Assembly (NCBI GenBank): GCA_018058545.1
Contig: JAGOZU010000021.1
Span: forward strand, 1 to 40,778
Reading direction: 5' to 3'
DNA length: 40,778 nucleotides
Source of the DNA: Promineifilum sp.
Lineage (GTDB): Bacteria > Chloroflexota > Anaerolineae > Promineifilales > Promineifilaceae
The translations under genes were made by a program, and so were the position numbers. The notes below the pieces were generated by a model that searched no databases, was not told the origin of the DNA, and was given only the letters and a program-made list of their open reading frames with translations. Positions 8,527-16,049 of the stretch are shown piece by piece (position 1 is the stretch's first letter; each line of letters begins with the position of its first letter).

Positions 8527-8567
8527 AGTATAACAAAAACACCCATCGATTCCATAGGTGAACCTAT
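8527..8567. promoter_or_regulatory. divergent control region between Nudix and PspC genes
   Basis: On the minus strand TGTTATACT (8527-8535) is an extended -10 for the Nudix operon. Just upstream, ATAGGT-GA-ACCTAT (8554-8567) is a perfect 14-bp palindrome about where a -35 would sit, suggesting a repressor site. Both are pattern-based. Confidence 0.4.
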
Positions 8568-8682
8568 CCCCGTTATCGGCCTCTCATATGGGTTAAAAGT
8601 CCTGATCCGATGAAAACCGGCTGCAACTTTGCACGGCAGGAGGCGTATAGGTGTTCAAAGATTAATCGTGGAGGTATTCGCC

Positions 8683-9084
8683 ATGCAGCAAACAAGACTG
8701 ATGCGCAGCGAAACAGACAGGATGATCGCCGGTGTATGTGGCGGGCTGGCCGCCTATCTGGGCGTCGATCCGGTTCTGGTGCGGCTGGCATTCGTCATCC
8801 TGCTCCTGGCCAGTGGCGTTGGCCTGGGGATCTATGTCGTTCTGTGGTTCGTCATGCCGGCCGAGTCGCAAGTCGATCCGGAGATACGGATCATGAATTC
8901 GGACGGGAGCGATGAGCCGTCGGCCTACAAGACGCGATTTGGCCCGTCGGCGACCGTCGGGGTGATCCTGATTTTGTTCGGGGCATTCTTCCTGCTGGGA
9001 CAGATCGGTCACTTGCCCGGCTATATCTGGCCGTTAGCCCTGATCGCCGTGGGGATTTATTATCTCTTCCAGCGCACCCGTTGA
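8683..9084 (+). CDS. PspC domain membrane protein
   Basis: 133 residues from the ATG at 8683, supported by GGAGG nine bases upstream. The PspC domain is complete at the N-terminus: RMIAGVCGGLAAYLGVDP followed by a membrane helix (LVRLAFVILLLASGVGLGIY). Two further hydrophobic segments follow (GVILILFGAFFLLGQIG and YIWPLALIAVGIYYLF). In enterobacteria PspC senses envelope stress; in stand-alone form the role is undefined but probably related to membrane stress. Confidence 0.88.
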   Translation: MQQTRLMRSETDRMIAGVCGGLAAYLGVDPVLVRLAFVILLLASGVGLGIYVVLWFVMPAESQVDPEIRIMNSDGSDEPSAYKTRFGPSATVGVILILFGAFFLLGQIGHLPGYIWPLALIAVGIYYLFQRTR

Positions 9085-9107
9085 TCAGGGTGTTTCATCG
9101 CCAAAAT

Positions 9108-9147
9108 AAAAGACCGGCGCAAGTCATGAGACTTGGCCGGTCTTTTT
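9108..9147. terminator. bidirectional intrinsic terminator
   Basis: AAAGACCGG and CCGGTCTTT flank a second inner stem (CAAGTC-ATGA-GACTTG), followed by a T run on the plus strand and, read on the minus strand, by a T-rich tail as well. It lies between the convergent PspC and histidine kinase genes and can serve both. Confidence 0.8.
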
Positions 9148-9148
9148 C

Positions 9149-10648
9149 CTATGTCTCTTCTTTCTCTTGCGGCCGCGGGTTATTGCGCCGCATTGATCCC
9201 GGCAGCGCGCGGACGCGGATTCCCGGCCATGTCTTTGTTTCCACGTCCTCCAGTTCGCCGTTCCCGCTCGCCAATTGACGGGTCGATTGATGCAGCGGCA
9301 AGGTGACCAGGAATGTCGTTCCCTGCCCGACGACGCTATCGACCTTGATATGGCCGCCGTGGGCTTGGACGACCCACTTGACGATGGCCAGTCCCAGGCC
9401 CGACCCGCCTTGCGCCCGGCTCCGAGCCTTGTCCACGCGATAGAAGCGGTCAAAGATATGGGGCAAATCTTCGGGCGGGATGCCGATGCCGGTATCGCTG
9501 ACCGTCAGATAGGACCAGCGCTCATCCTTGGCCAGGCTTAGTCGCACCGTGCCGCCCGCCGGGGAATACTTGATACCGTTATCCACCAGATTCAGTATCA
9601 GCTGCTTCAGCCGATCTTCGTCCCCCAGAATCACGACCTGATCGACGTCCGTCAACTCCACCGCCACCGAGCTTTCGATCCGGCTGACCTGCCGATAGAC
9701 CTCAAACAGGACGTTATCCAGCTCAACCGGCTCATGACGCAACGGCAAGCCGCCGGTATCGGCCCTCGCCAGCAGCAACAGATCGCCCAACAAGCGGCTC
9801 ATGCGCTCCATCTCGTCCTGAATGACCGCCATGGACTCCTCATCGTAGCGACCGAAGCGACTCATGAGGTCCAGATTGCCGCGCACACTGGTCAGCGGTG
9901 TGCGCAATTCATGGGACACATCGGCCAAAAAGCGCTGCTGGCTGCGAAAGAGCCGGTCCAGCCGTTCGAGCGTCTGGTTGAAGGCTCGGGCCAGATCGCC
10001 GATCTCGTCGGTGCGGCTGCTATGGGGCACGCGGCGACTCAGGTCGTCGGCCCGGGTGATCTGGCGCGCCACGGTGGCGATATCCTCCAGCGGCTGGAAC
10101 AAGGTGGAGGTCAATATGGCCAGAACGATGAGCGATGTCAGGGCCGCCCCCATGCTGATGAGCAACGCCCGGCTGAGCACCCGGTTGAATATCTCGAAGT
10201 TGTCGAGCAGTCGGGCCACCTGGATATAGCCGATCAGCTCCTGGCGGCCGTCGAACACAGGTACGGTCAGAACTCGCAGCAGGGTATCCTCGTGGGGTAC
10301 GAGCCGGTAGGTCTCGGTCAGACCCAGGCCCTCCGGATCGAGCAGTGAATCAAAGCCGGCCAGGTTGCTGGACTGGACGACGCTCTCGCCGTCCTTGTTG
10401 ATGATGGTCAGAAAGGTGGAGGCGGTTTTCAGCGTCGCCAGATCGTCGGGTACGGGCATGCGGATGATGCCGCCGGCCCCCACCTCGATGTTGCCCGTCA
10501 TTAGCTCGGACGCCAGCGAGTAGAGATCGCCGTCGATCTGGGCCAGCAACTGGTTGCGCGGCAGTATGTATACGACCAGCGATGACAGGAAGTAGACGAA
10601 GCTGAAGATCAGCGCGTAAACCAACAGCAGCCGGTTTTGAATGGACAA
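9149..10648 (-). CDS. sensor histidine kinase (OmpR-type partner)
   Basis: 499 residues. Two membrane segments (about residues 9-30 and 163-187) bound an extracytoplasmic sensor domain. A HAMP linker follows, then HisKA with the phosphorylated His246 in VSHELRTPLTSVRG, and HATPase_c with N (LNLVDNGIKYS), G1 (SDTGIGIPPEDLP), F (IFDRFYR) and G2 (GGSGLGLAIVKW) boxes. The frame begins at TTG (10648) with no clear Shine-Dalgarno, so the exact start is uncertain. It lies 10 nt after the response regulator and probably phosphorylates it. Confidence 0.93.
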   Translation of the reverse strand: MSIQNRLLLVYALIFSFVYFLSSLVVYILPRNQLLAQIDGDLYSLASELMTGNIEVGAGGIIRMPVPDDLATLKTASTFLTIINKDGESVVQSSNLAGFDSLLDPEGLGLTETYRLVPHEDTLLRVLTVPVFDGRQELIGYIQVARLLDNFEIFNRVLSRALLISMGAALTSLIVLAILTSTLFQPLEDIATVARQITRADDLSRRVPHSSRTDEIGDLARAFNQTLERLDRLFRSQQRFLADVSHELRTPLTSVRGNLDLMSRFGRYDEESMAVIQDEMERMSRLLGDLLLLARADTGGLPLRHEPVELDNVLFEVYRQVSRIESSVAVELTDVDQVVILGDEDRLKQLILNLVDNGIKYSPAGGTVRLSLAKDERWSYLTVSDTGIGIPPEDLPHIFDRFYRVDKARSRAQGGSGLGLAIVKWVVQAHGGHIKVDSVVGQGTTFLVTLPLHQSTRQLASGNGELEDVETKTWPGIRVRALPGSMRRNNPRPQEKEET

Positions 10649-10658
10649 GGAGAGGTTT

Positions 10659-11333
10659 TTACTCCTCGCGCAGGACGTATCCGATTCCCCGCACGGTATG
10701 AATCAGCCGGGGCACGTCACCCTGCTCGGTCTTCTGGCGCAGATAGCGCACATAGACCTCGATGATGTTGCTCTCGCCTCCGAAATCATAATTCCAGACG
10801 TGGTCGAATATGATATCGCGAGTCAGGACCTGACGCGGGTGGCGCATGAACAACTCCAGCAGCTCGTATTCCTTGGCGGTCAGATCGAATGTGGCTCCGC
10901 CGCGACGACCCTGCCGCGTGCCGGTGTCCAGTTCCAGATCGGCAAACCGGAATACCTGTGGTTGGGCCGGCTGGGCGCGCCGGAGCAAGGCTCGCACGCG
11001 AGCCATCAATTCATCGAAGGCGAACGGCTTGACCAGATAATCATCGGCTCCCGCATCCAGCCCGGCCACGCGATCGTCAATCGCTTCCTTGGCGGTCAAC
11101 ATCAGGATGGGCACATCGCTGACGGCGCGTATCCGGCGGCAAACCTCCAGCCCGTCCATTCCCGGCATCATCAAGTCCAGCAGAACCAGATCGGGCGGAT
11201 TATCCCGCGCGAGTTCCAGGGCGGTGGGGCCATCGGCGGCCGCTTCGACGCGATAACCTTCGAAGCTGAGACCGCGTTGCAAAAATTGTCGGATTCTCTC
11301 TTCGTCCTCGACAACCAGAATTGTTGACGACAT
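10659..11333 (-). CDS. OmpR/PhoB-type response regulator
   Basis: 224 residues from the ATG at 11333, which has GGAGG upstream. The receiver domain carries acidic residues in VVEDEE, phospho-acceptor D53 in [13 protein letters not shown], the conserved T (MLTAKE) and K (LVKPF). The C-terminal winged-helix domain ([16 protein letters not shown], ending VRGIGYVL) binds DNA. It is the first gene of a two-gene operon with the histidine kinase. The genes regulated are unknown. Confidence 0.95.
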   Translation of the reverse strand: MSSTILVVEDEERIRQFLQRGLSFEGYRVEAAADGPTALELARDNPPDLVLLDLMMPGMDGLEVCRRIRAVSDVPILMLTAKEAIDDRVAGLDAGADDYLVKPFAFDELMARVRALLRRAQPAQPQVFRFADLELDTGTRQGRRGGATFDLTAKEYELLELFMRHPRQVLTRDIIFDHVWNYDFGGESNIIEVYVRYLRQKTEQGDVPRLIHTVRGIGYVLREE

Positions 11334-11371
11334 AAGCTGTACCTCCAGCACAGTTCCATTCATTCCCGTTC

Positions 11372-11401
11372 ATTATAATCCAAGCTTGGCTCCGGCAACA
11401 A
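11372..11401 (-). promoter_or_regulatory. sigma70-like promoter of the two-component operon
   Basis: On the minus strand TTGTTG (11396-11401), an 18-bp spacer and a perfect TATAAT (11372-11377) lie about 40 bp before the response regulator start. Confidence 0.55.
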
Positions 11402-11513
11402 CGGGACGGAGTTTTTCAGGGCTTGTCCCATATTCCTATCATTGTTGATCCTCCGCGCCTGGGCTACAATTCCCACCCATTGGCCACTTGGCCTAACCAA
11501 TCGGGAAACAGGA

Positions 11514-12506
11514 ATGGAAGTACTATACCAATTGAGCATCGCCCTGACGACCTGGCTTCAGGCGTCATACCCGCAACTGCATGGCTTCATGTCGGCGGTC
11601 TCGGCCATGGGCGAAGAGGAGTTTTTCCTCGTTGTCCTGCCCGCCATCTATTGGTCGATCGACAAACGACTCGGCCGCCAGTTGGGCTATTTCTTTCTCC
11701 TCTCCGCTCTCATCAATAACATCCTCAAGAACCTCATTCGCCAGCCGCGGCCGTTCTGGCTTGAGCCGGCCATCAAGCGCGGCGACGTGGAAGGATACGG
11801 CATGCCAAGCGGCCATGTGCAACATGCAACGGTGGTCTTCATGTTGTTGGCGGCTCATTTACGGCGCACCTGGGCCTGGATCGTCGTCTTATTGTACATC
11901 CTGTTGATGGCCATCAGCCGCATCTATCTGGGGGTCCATTTCATCCAGGACACCGTCACTGGCTTCCTGGTCGGGCTGATCATCCTGGGCCTTTTTGTCG
12001 TGTGGCAGATCAAGCTGTTGGACCGTTTCAACCGGCAGATCCTCGGTCGTCGCCTGCTGGTAATCCTGCTCGTCCCCCTGATTCTGGCTATCGCCTACCT
12101 GATTGGGCTGCTCATCATCGGCGCGCCAAACATGAATGTGCCCTGGGCGTCATTTGTGCCCGCGGCCGAGCTTGACGGTTATAAGGTGATCGTCTCCTCG
12201 TTGGCCGGGCTGTTCGGCTTCGGCATCGGCATTATTATGGAGAGCAGCCGCATCCGCTTCAGAGCTGACGGGCCGGCCTGGCAACGTGTCGCCCGCTACC
12301 TGCTGGGCATTGTCGTGGCTCTCGGCATCTGGGCCGGTTTGCGCGCCGTCTTCCCGACCGAGCCACTCTGGTTGGCCTTGCCGTTCCGCTTTCTGCGCTA
12401 TCTGCTGCTCCTGTCCTGGGTGACCTATTTCGCGCCGTGGGTCTTTGTGCGGCTGAGGCTGGCTCAGGTCGATGCTGAATCCGAGATCCAGGTCACTTTT
12501 CCATAA
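11514..12506 (+). CDS. PAP2-family membrane phosphatase
   Basis: 330 residues with about seven to eight hydrophobic helices. The phosphatidic acid phosphatase type 2 signature is complete: K72 to R79-P80 (KNLIRQPRP), P98-S-G-H101 and S135-R136 with H142 and D146 (SRIYLGVHFIQD). The family removes phosphate from lipid phosphates or undecaprenyl pyrophosphate on the outer face of the membrane. The ATG at 11514 was chosen because PAP2 homology and membrane character start there; the frame extends upstream from a TTG. TTGTTG, 17 bp and TACAAT lie just upstream. Confidence 0.9.
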   Translation: MEVLYQLSIALTTWLQASYPQLHGFMSAVSAMGEEEFFLVVLPAIYWSIDKRLGRQLGYFFLLSALINNILKNLIRQPRPFWLEPAIKRGDVEGYGMPSGHVQHATVVFMLLAAHLRRTWAWIVVLLYILLMAISRIYLGVHFIQDTVTGFLVGLIILGLFVVWQIKLLDRFNRQILGRRLLVILLVPLILAIAYLIGLLIIGAPNMNVPWASFVPAAELDGYKVIVSSLAGLFGFGIGIIMESSRIRFRADGPAWQRVARYLLGIVVALGIWAGLRAVFPTEPLWLALPFRFLRYLLLLSWVTYFAPWVFVRLRLAQVDAESEIQVTFP

Positions 12507-12529
12507 AAGAGACTGACCGCTACTCTTGA

Positions 12530-13465
12530 TCAAGCCTGGCGCGGGCTAAACCGCGGATCCCGCTCAATCGTTAGCCGCAGGCCGGCGGCCAGATCGATCT
12601 GCGGCCGGAAATCGAGCAACTTCCCGGCGCGGCTGATATCGGCCGCCAGCCGCGACACGCCGCCCCCCTTTTCCGCGTTCCTGATCACATTCACATGACG
12701 GCCGGTGGCCTTTTCGACCTGATCGACAAGCTCGTTAACGGTCGTCTCCTGGCCACGGCCGATGTTGATGATGGCGCCGTCGATGCCTTTGGCGATGGCC
12801 GCCCGTGCCAGCGCCTCGACAACATCGTCGATGAACAGGTAATCGCGCGTCTGTTGGCCGTCGCCAAATATCATGATGGAGCCGCCGGTTAGCGCCTGTT
12901 GCAGGAACCGCGGCACAACCGGCGCATGGGAAACAGGCAGGCTTTGGCCGGGGCCATAGGCATTGAAAATCCGCAGGGCGACTGTCTCCAGTCCCCAGAG
13001 CGTTCCTATGGTGTGGATATATTGTTCAGCCGACCATTTGCTGACGGCATAGGGGCTGTCGGGATTCGGCACGTCGTCCTCTCTCACCGGCTGGCGTGGC
13101 TGAGTGCCATAGACCGCGCCCGAGGAAGTCAGGATGACCCGACCGACGCCGGTATCGCGCATGGCCTCCATCAGGCTGACGGTTCCGCCAACGTTGACGC
13201 GCTCGTAATCGCGAGGGTAAAGGATCGATTGGGGCACGGAGACACGCGCCGCCAGATGGTAGACACAATCGACGTCCTGGAGCAACGACCAAAGAAGGGG
13301 GATATTATCGACATCGCCCCGAGTGAACGCAACCCGCGAATCAAGGCGCGTGGCGTCGCCGTTGCTCAAGTCATCCAGCGCATGAACGACATGGCCGTCG
13401 GCCGCCAATCGGTTGGCCAGCCCAACCCCCAGAAATCCGGCCCCGCCGGTGACGAGAAAGCGCAT
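12530..13465 (-). CDS. NAD-dependent epimerase/dehydratase (extended SDR)
   Basis: 311 residues from the ATG at 13465. The Rossmann NAD motif G7-G-A-G-F-L-G13 is at the N-terminus, with the SDR catalytic S in LTSSGAVYG and Y-x-x-x-K in SPYAVSKWSAEQY. The overall pattern is that of UDP-glucose 4-epimerase-like enzymes that alter nucleotide sugars for surface polysaccharide. It starts about 25 nt after the stop of the upstream unknown gene, likely in one operon. Confidence 0.92.
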   Translation of the reverse strand: MRFLVTGGAGFLGVGLANRLAADGHVVHALDDLSNGDATRLDSRVAFTRGDVDNIPLLWSLLQDVDCVYHLAARVSVPQSILYPRDYERVNVGGTVSLMEAMRDTGVGRVILTSSGAVYGTQPRQPVREDDVPNPDSPYAVSKWSAEQYIHTIGTLWGLETVALRIFNAYGPGQSLPVSHAPVVPRFLQQALTGGSIMIFGDGQQTRDYLFIDDVVEALARAAIAKGIDGAIINIGRGQETTVNELVDQVEKATGRHVNVIRNAEKGGGVSRLAADISRAGKLLDFRPQIDLAAGLRLTIERDPRFSPRQA

Positions 13466-13489
13466 AACAGTCAATGGCTGCGGCCCACG

Positions 13490-14218
13490 CTACAGGATCA
13501 GATCAAACGGCTCCGGGTTGCCGTCGAAGATGCGATCCAGGATGGTCGTCTCGCGCCGGTCGACCGTCTCCAGGAACTCGGCCGCGCCCTTCATATGCTT
13601 GAACGCGCTAAAGCCTCGCTCCAGAAAAAGTTGCAGGTCGGCCCAGCCGGTCATCATCGCCGGCGCATGGGCCAAACGCAGTGTGACGCCGACGAACGGG
13701 ATGCGGACAAGCCGGTCGATGCCGAGACCGATCCGATCGATCATCCTGATCTGATGCAAGCGGTCGTCGTAATTATCGCACACGCGGTATCCCGCGGCGT
13801 ACTGCTGGGGCGAAATCGAATCGGTCACGCCCACCTCGTCAATGAGGGCACGGCACAGTTGGTCATCCAGGTCGTTGGTCAGATTGGACAGGGCCACCAC
13901 ATCGGCCAGGATCGACACCGCCTTTTCGGGCAGCACCTTGCTGATGCCCTGATAGAAACGCAACAGGTCGGCGTCGCGCTGGCTAAAATCCCGGGGCGCG
14001 TAGACGTCCTGCAGGAAAAAATGGGTTGCCGGACTGTAGCGCGGGCTGGCGAGCAAATCGGCATGTGTCGTCGCCAGGCGCTGGGCCTGAAACGATCGCA
14101 AAAGCATCAGCTCCCGGGACAGCTCCTGAGCGTCAACGGTGACCCGGTGCCCCGGTCTGGCTTGCGCGAGGTGGGTAAGCAGTCGCGCGGCATCTGAAGA
14201 CGTGGGTATCTCACTCAT
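13490..14218 (-). CDS. conserved protein of unknown function
   Basis: 242 residues, predicted soluble and helix-rich. The most distinctive segment is FFLQDVYAPRDFSQRDADLLR at about residues 67-87, which looks like a conserved family core; I cannot attach a function. There is no signal peptide or membrane helix. It is upstream of the epimerase on the same strand and divergent from the ArsR-type regulator. Confidence 0.75.
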   Translation of the reverse strand: MSEIPTSSDAARLLTHLAQARPGHRVTVDAQELSRELMLLRSFQAQRLATTHADLLASPRYSPATHFFLQDVYAPRDFSQRDADLLRFYQGISKVLPEKAVSILADVVALSNLTNDLDDQLCRALIDEVGVTDSISPQQYAAGYRVCDNYDDRLHQIRMIDRIGLGIDRLVRIPFVGVTLRLAHAPAMMTGWADLQLFLERGFSAFKHMKGAAEFLETVDRRETTILDRIFDGNPEPFDLIL

Positions 14219-14358
14219 GTTCGGTCATACCTCAGGTTTGGCGGGCTGCCGGCTCATCGCCGGGTATTCACGCCAAGCCGATCTGATTGTAACAGGATTT
14301 ACGCTCCCGGTTAAACTTCATGAGTGGACTCTTGGCGAGAGATCATACTTAGGGTATT

Positions 14359-14386
14359 CTCTAAATAGATTTGTATCTAATTAGAG
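14359..14386. promoter_or_regulatory. imperfect 12-4-12 palindrome, probable ArsR-type operator
   Basis: CTCTAAATAGAT (14359-14370) and ATCTAATTAGAG (14375-14386) are inverted copies with one mismatch around a 4-bp spacer. The site ends 10 bp before the ATG of the ArsR-DUF2087 gene and covers its ribosome binding region (AGAGG), the typical position and architecture of an ArsR autoregulatory site. Confidence 0.55.
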
Positions 14387-14396
14387 GCTTATCGAA

Positions 14397-14993
14397 ATGA
14401 CCCGTATCGACAAAGAGAACTTCTCCGAAGAACAGTTCGACCAACTCCTGCGTTTCTTTCAGGTGTTCAGCAATGAAAGCCGGCTCAAGCTCATCGGTCA
14501 TTTGGCCAATGGCGAGAAGAGCGTGGGCGAATTGGCAAACCTCCTTGGAATTAAAGAGCCTACGGTATCTCATCATTTATCTGAAATGAAAGGCATCGGC
14601 CTGGTGGACGTTCGCGCCAAAGGGACGATGCGCATCTATCGGCTGAATGCAAAGGCCCTGGAATCCATGAGCAAGGATATCTTTGCGCAGCCTAACCTGG
14701 CCGCCCTGGTGAAACGCAGCGAGATGACCGACGAGGAGCGCGTCCTGCGCACCTGGGTGAAGGACGGCCGCATCATCGACATTCCTGCCCAGGAAAAGAA
14801 AAAGCAGGTGGTCATCCGCTGGCTGGCCGATCAGATTCCCGCCGATCGACGCTGGACGGAGAGAGAGTTCAGCGAATGGCTGATGCAGTTTCATGAGGAT
14901 TACGCGACGCTGCGGCGTTATTTAGTAGACAGTGACTACATGACCCGCGAGAAGGGTATTTATTGGCGGACGTTAAAGGACACGGCAGCATAA
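14397..14993 (+). CDS. ArsR-type transcriptional regulator with DUF2087 domain
   Basis: 198 residues. The N-terminal winged helix of ArsR type (residues about 14-85) contains SNESRLKLIGHLANGEKSV, with recognition helix KEPTVSHHLSEMK. The C-terminal half (PAQEKKKQVVIRWLADQIP to YATLRRYLVDSDYM) is DUF2087, a basic domain often fused to this HTH. The metal-binding CxC of classical ArsR proteins is absent, so the ligand is unlikely to be arsenite or a soft metal. It probably represses its own promoter through the palindrome just upstream. Confidence 0.9.
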   Translation: MTRIDKENFSEEQFDQLLRFFQVFSNESRLKLIGHLANGEKSVGELANLLGIKEPTVSHHLSEMKGIGLVDVRAKGTMRIYRLNAKALESMSKDIFAQPNLAALVKRSEMTDEERVLRTWVKDGRIIDIPAQEKKKQVVIRWLADQIPADRRWTEREFSEWLMQFHEDYATLRRYLVDSDYMTREKGIYWRTLKDTAA

Positions 14994-15051
14994 GAATCCG
15001 CCGGCGCGGGCAGGCTTTTTATTCACTCACGCCGATGATTCGATCTGACTG

Positions 15052-15060
15052 TGCTATAAT
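15052..15060 (+). promoter_or_regulatory. extended -10 promoter of the Uma2 gene
   Basis: TGCTATAAT is a perfect extended -10 (TGnTATAAT) 40 bp upstream of the ATG at 15101. No good -35 is seen, which is normal for extended -10 promoters. Confidence 0.6.
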
Positions 15061-15100
15061 GTTCTTGCTGAACTACGCCGACCGATGAGGAAGTGCAACA

Positions 15101-15727
15101 ATGATCGAAGCGCCTGCACCACCAAAACCGACATCAGAAATCATGCCCCTGGTGGTCAAATTTCGGCCGCTTTATCCCATGACGCCCGATGATTTCTATG
15201 AGTTTTGCGCGCTCAATCCTGATCTGGTCGCCGAGTTAACCGCTGAAGGAGAGATTGTCTTTATGTCGCCATCCGGAGGGGCCACAGGGGCACGCAATGC
15301 GAAAGTCATTATCGCTTTAGGGCAATGGGCAAACGAAGATGGACATGGCGTCGTCTTTGATTCCTCGACCGGTTTTATCTTGGCGAACAAGGCCGTCCGC
15401 GCGCCGGACGCAGCATGGGTGCGCCGGAGCAGCCTGGCCAAGTTAACGCCGTCCCAGAAAGAACGATTCCTTCCGGTCACGCCTGATCTGGTGATTGAGA
15501 TTGCCTCTCCGAGTGACCGGCAATCCGAACTCCAGCCCAAGATGGAAGAATATATCGTCAATGGGGTGCAACTGGGGTGGTTAATCTTGCCGGAGACCCG
15601 CAGCGTCATGGTGTACCAACCGGGTAAGGAAGGCGAATTGCTCAGCAACATTGACTCGATCGCCGGTGACCCCGTATTGCCGGGCTTTTCACTCGATCTG
15701 CGCCCCATCTGGATGCCGGATTTTTAG
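15101..15727 (+). CDS. Uma2-family protein (DUF820, PD-(D/E)xK nuclease-like)
   Basis: 208 residues. The fold is indicated by RAPDAAWVRRSSL, then TPDLVIEIASPSDR and VQLGWLILPETRSVMVYQ, matching the D...ExK-type core of Uma2 proteins (D in APDAAW, E in VIEIASPSD). These genes are amplified in cyanobacteria and Chloroflexota and have been linked to restriction-like or mobile-element nucleases, but their function is not established. GAGGAAG precedes the ATG. The gene stands alone with its own promoter and terminator. Confidence 0.9.
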   Translation: MIEAPAPPKPTSEIMPLVVKFRPLYPMTPDDFYEFCALNPDLVAELTAEGEIVFMSPSGGATGARNAKVIIALGQWANEDGHGVVFDSSTGFILANKAVRAPDAAWVRRSSLAKLTPSQKERFLPVTPDLVIEIASPSDRQSELQPKMEEYIVNGVQLGWLILPETRSVMVYQPGKEGELLSNIDSIAGDPVLPGFSLDLRPIWMPDF

Positions 15728-15815
15728 AAGAAGAAGGCAGCGCAGATTTCACGGGTTTCGCAAAGGGAAATAGACTTTATCGAAATTGCGAAGCCAACCT
15801 GACACGAACACTATT

Positions 15816-15848
15816 CGGCCGCCTGTCATAACTACGGCGGCCGTTTTC
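15816..15848 (+). terminator. intrinsic terminator after the Uma2 gene
   Basis: CGGCCGCC (15816-15823) and GGCGGCCG (15836-15843) form a perfect 8-bp GC stem followed by TTTTCTTT. It lies about 90 bp after the Uma2 stop and just before the interrupted deacylase gene. Confidence 0.8.
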
Positions 15849-15866
15849 TTTAGCAGGAGCACCACT

Positions 15867-16049
15867 ATGTTCGACGTTCTCATCCGTAACGGCCTCATCC
15901 ATGACGGCAACGGCAAGTCACCTTATACGGCCGACCTGGCCATCGCCAATGACACTATCGTCGAGATCGGCCGCATCGACGGCCGTGCGCGCCTGACGAT
16001 CGACGCCGATGGACTGGCCGTGTCGCCCGGCTTCATCAATATGATGTAG
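15867..16049 (+). pseudogene. N-acyl-D-amino-acid deacylase, 5' fragment (split by element)
   Basis: 60 codons from the ATG at 15867, with AGGAG eight bases upstream. MFDVLIRNGLIHDGNGKSP to LAVSPGFINMM is the N-terminal beta-sandwich and barrel entry of amidohydrolase-family D-aminoacylases. The stop TAG at 16047-16049 is made by the inserted element. The frame resumes exactly at 24249 after the second copy of the 10-bp repeat; together the two parts make 540 codons, the usual family length. The intact enzyme would cleave N-acyl-D-amino acids in the cytoplasm. Confidence 0.92.
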
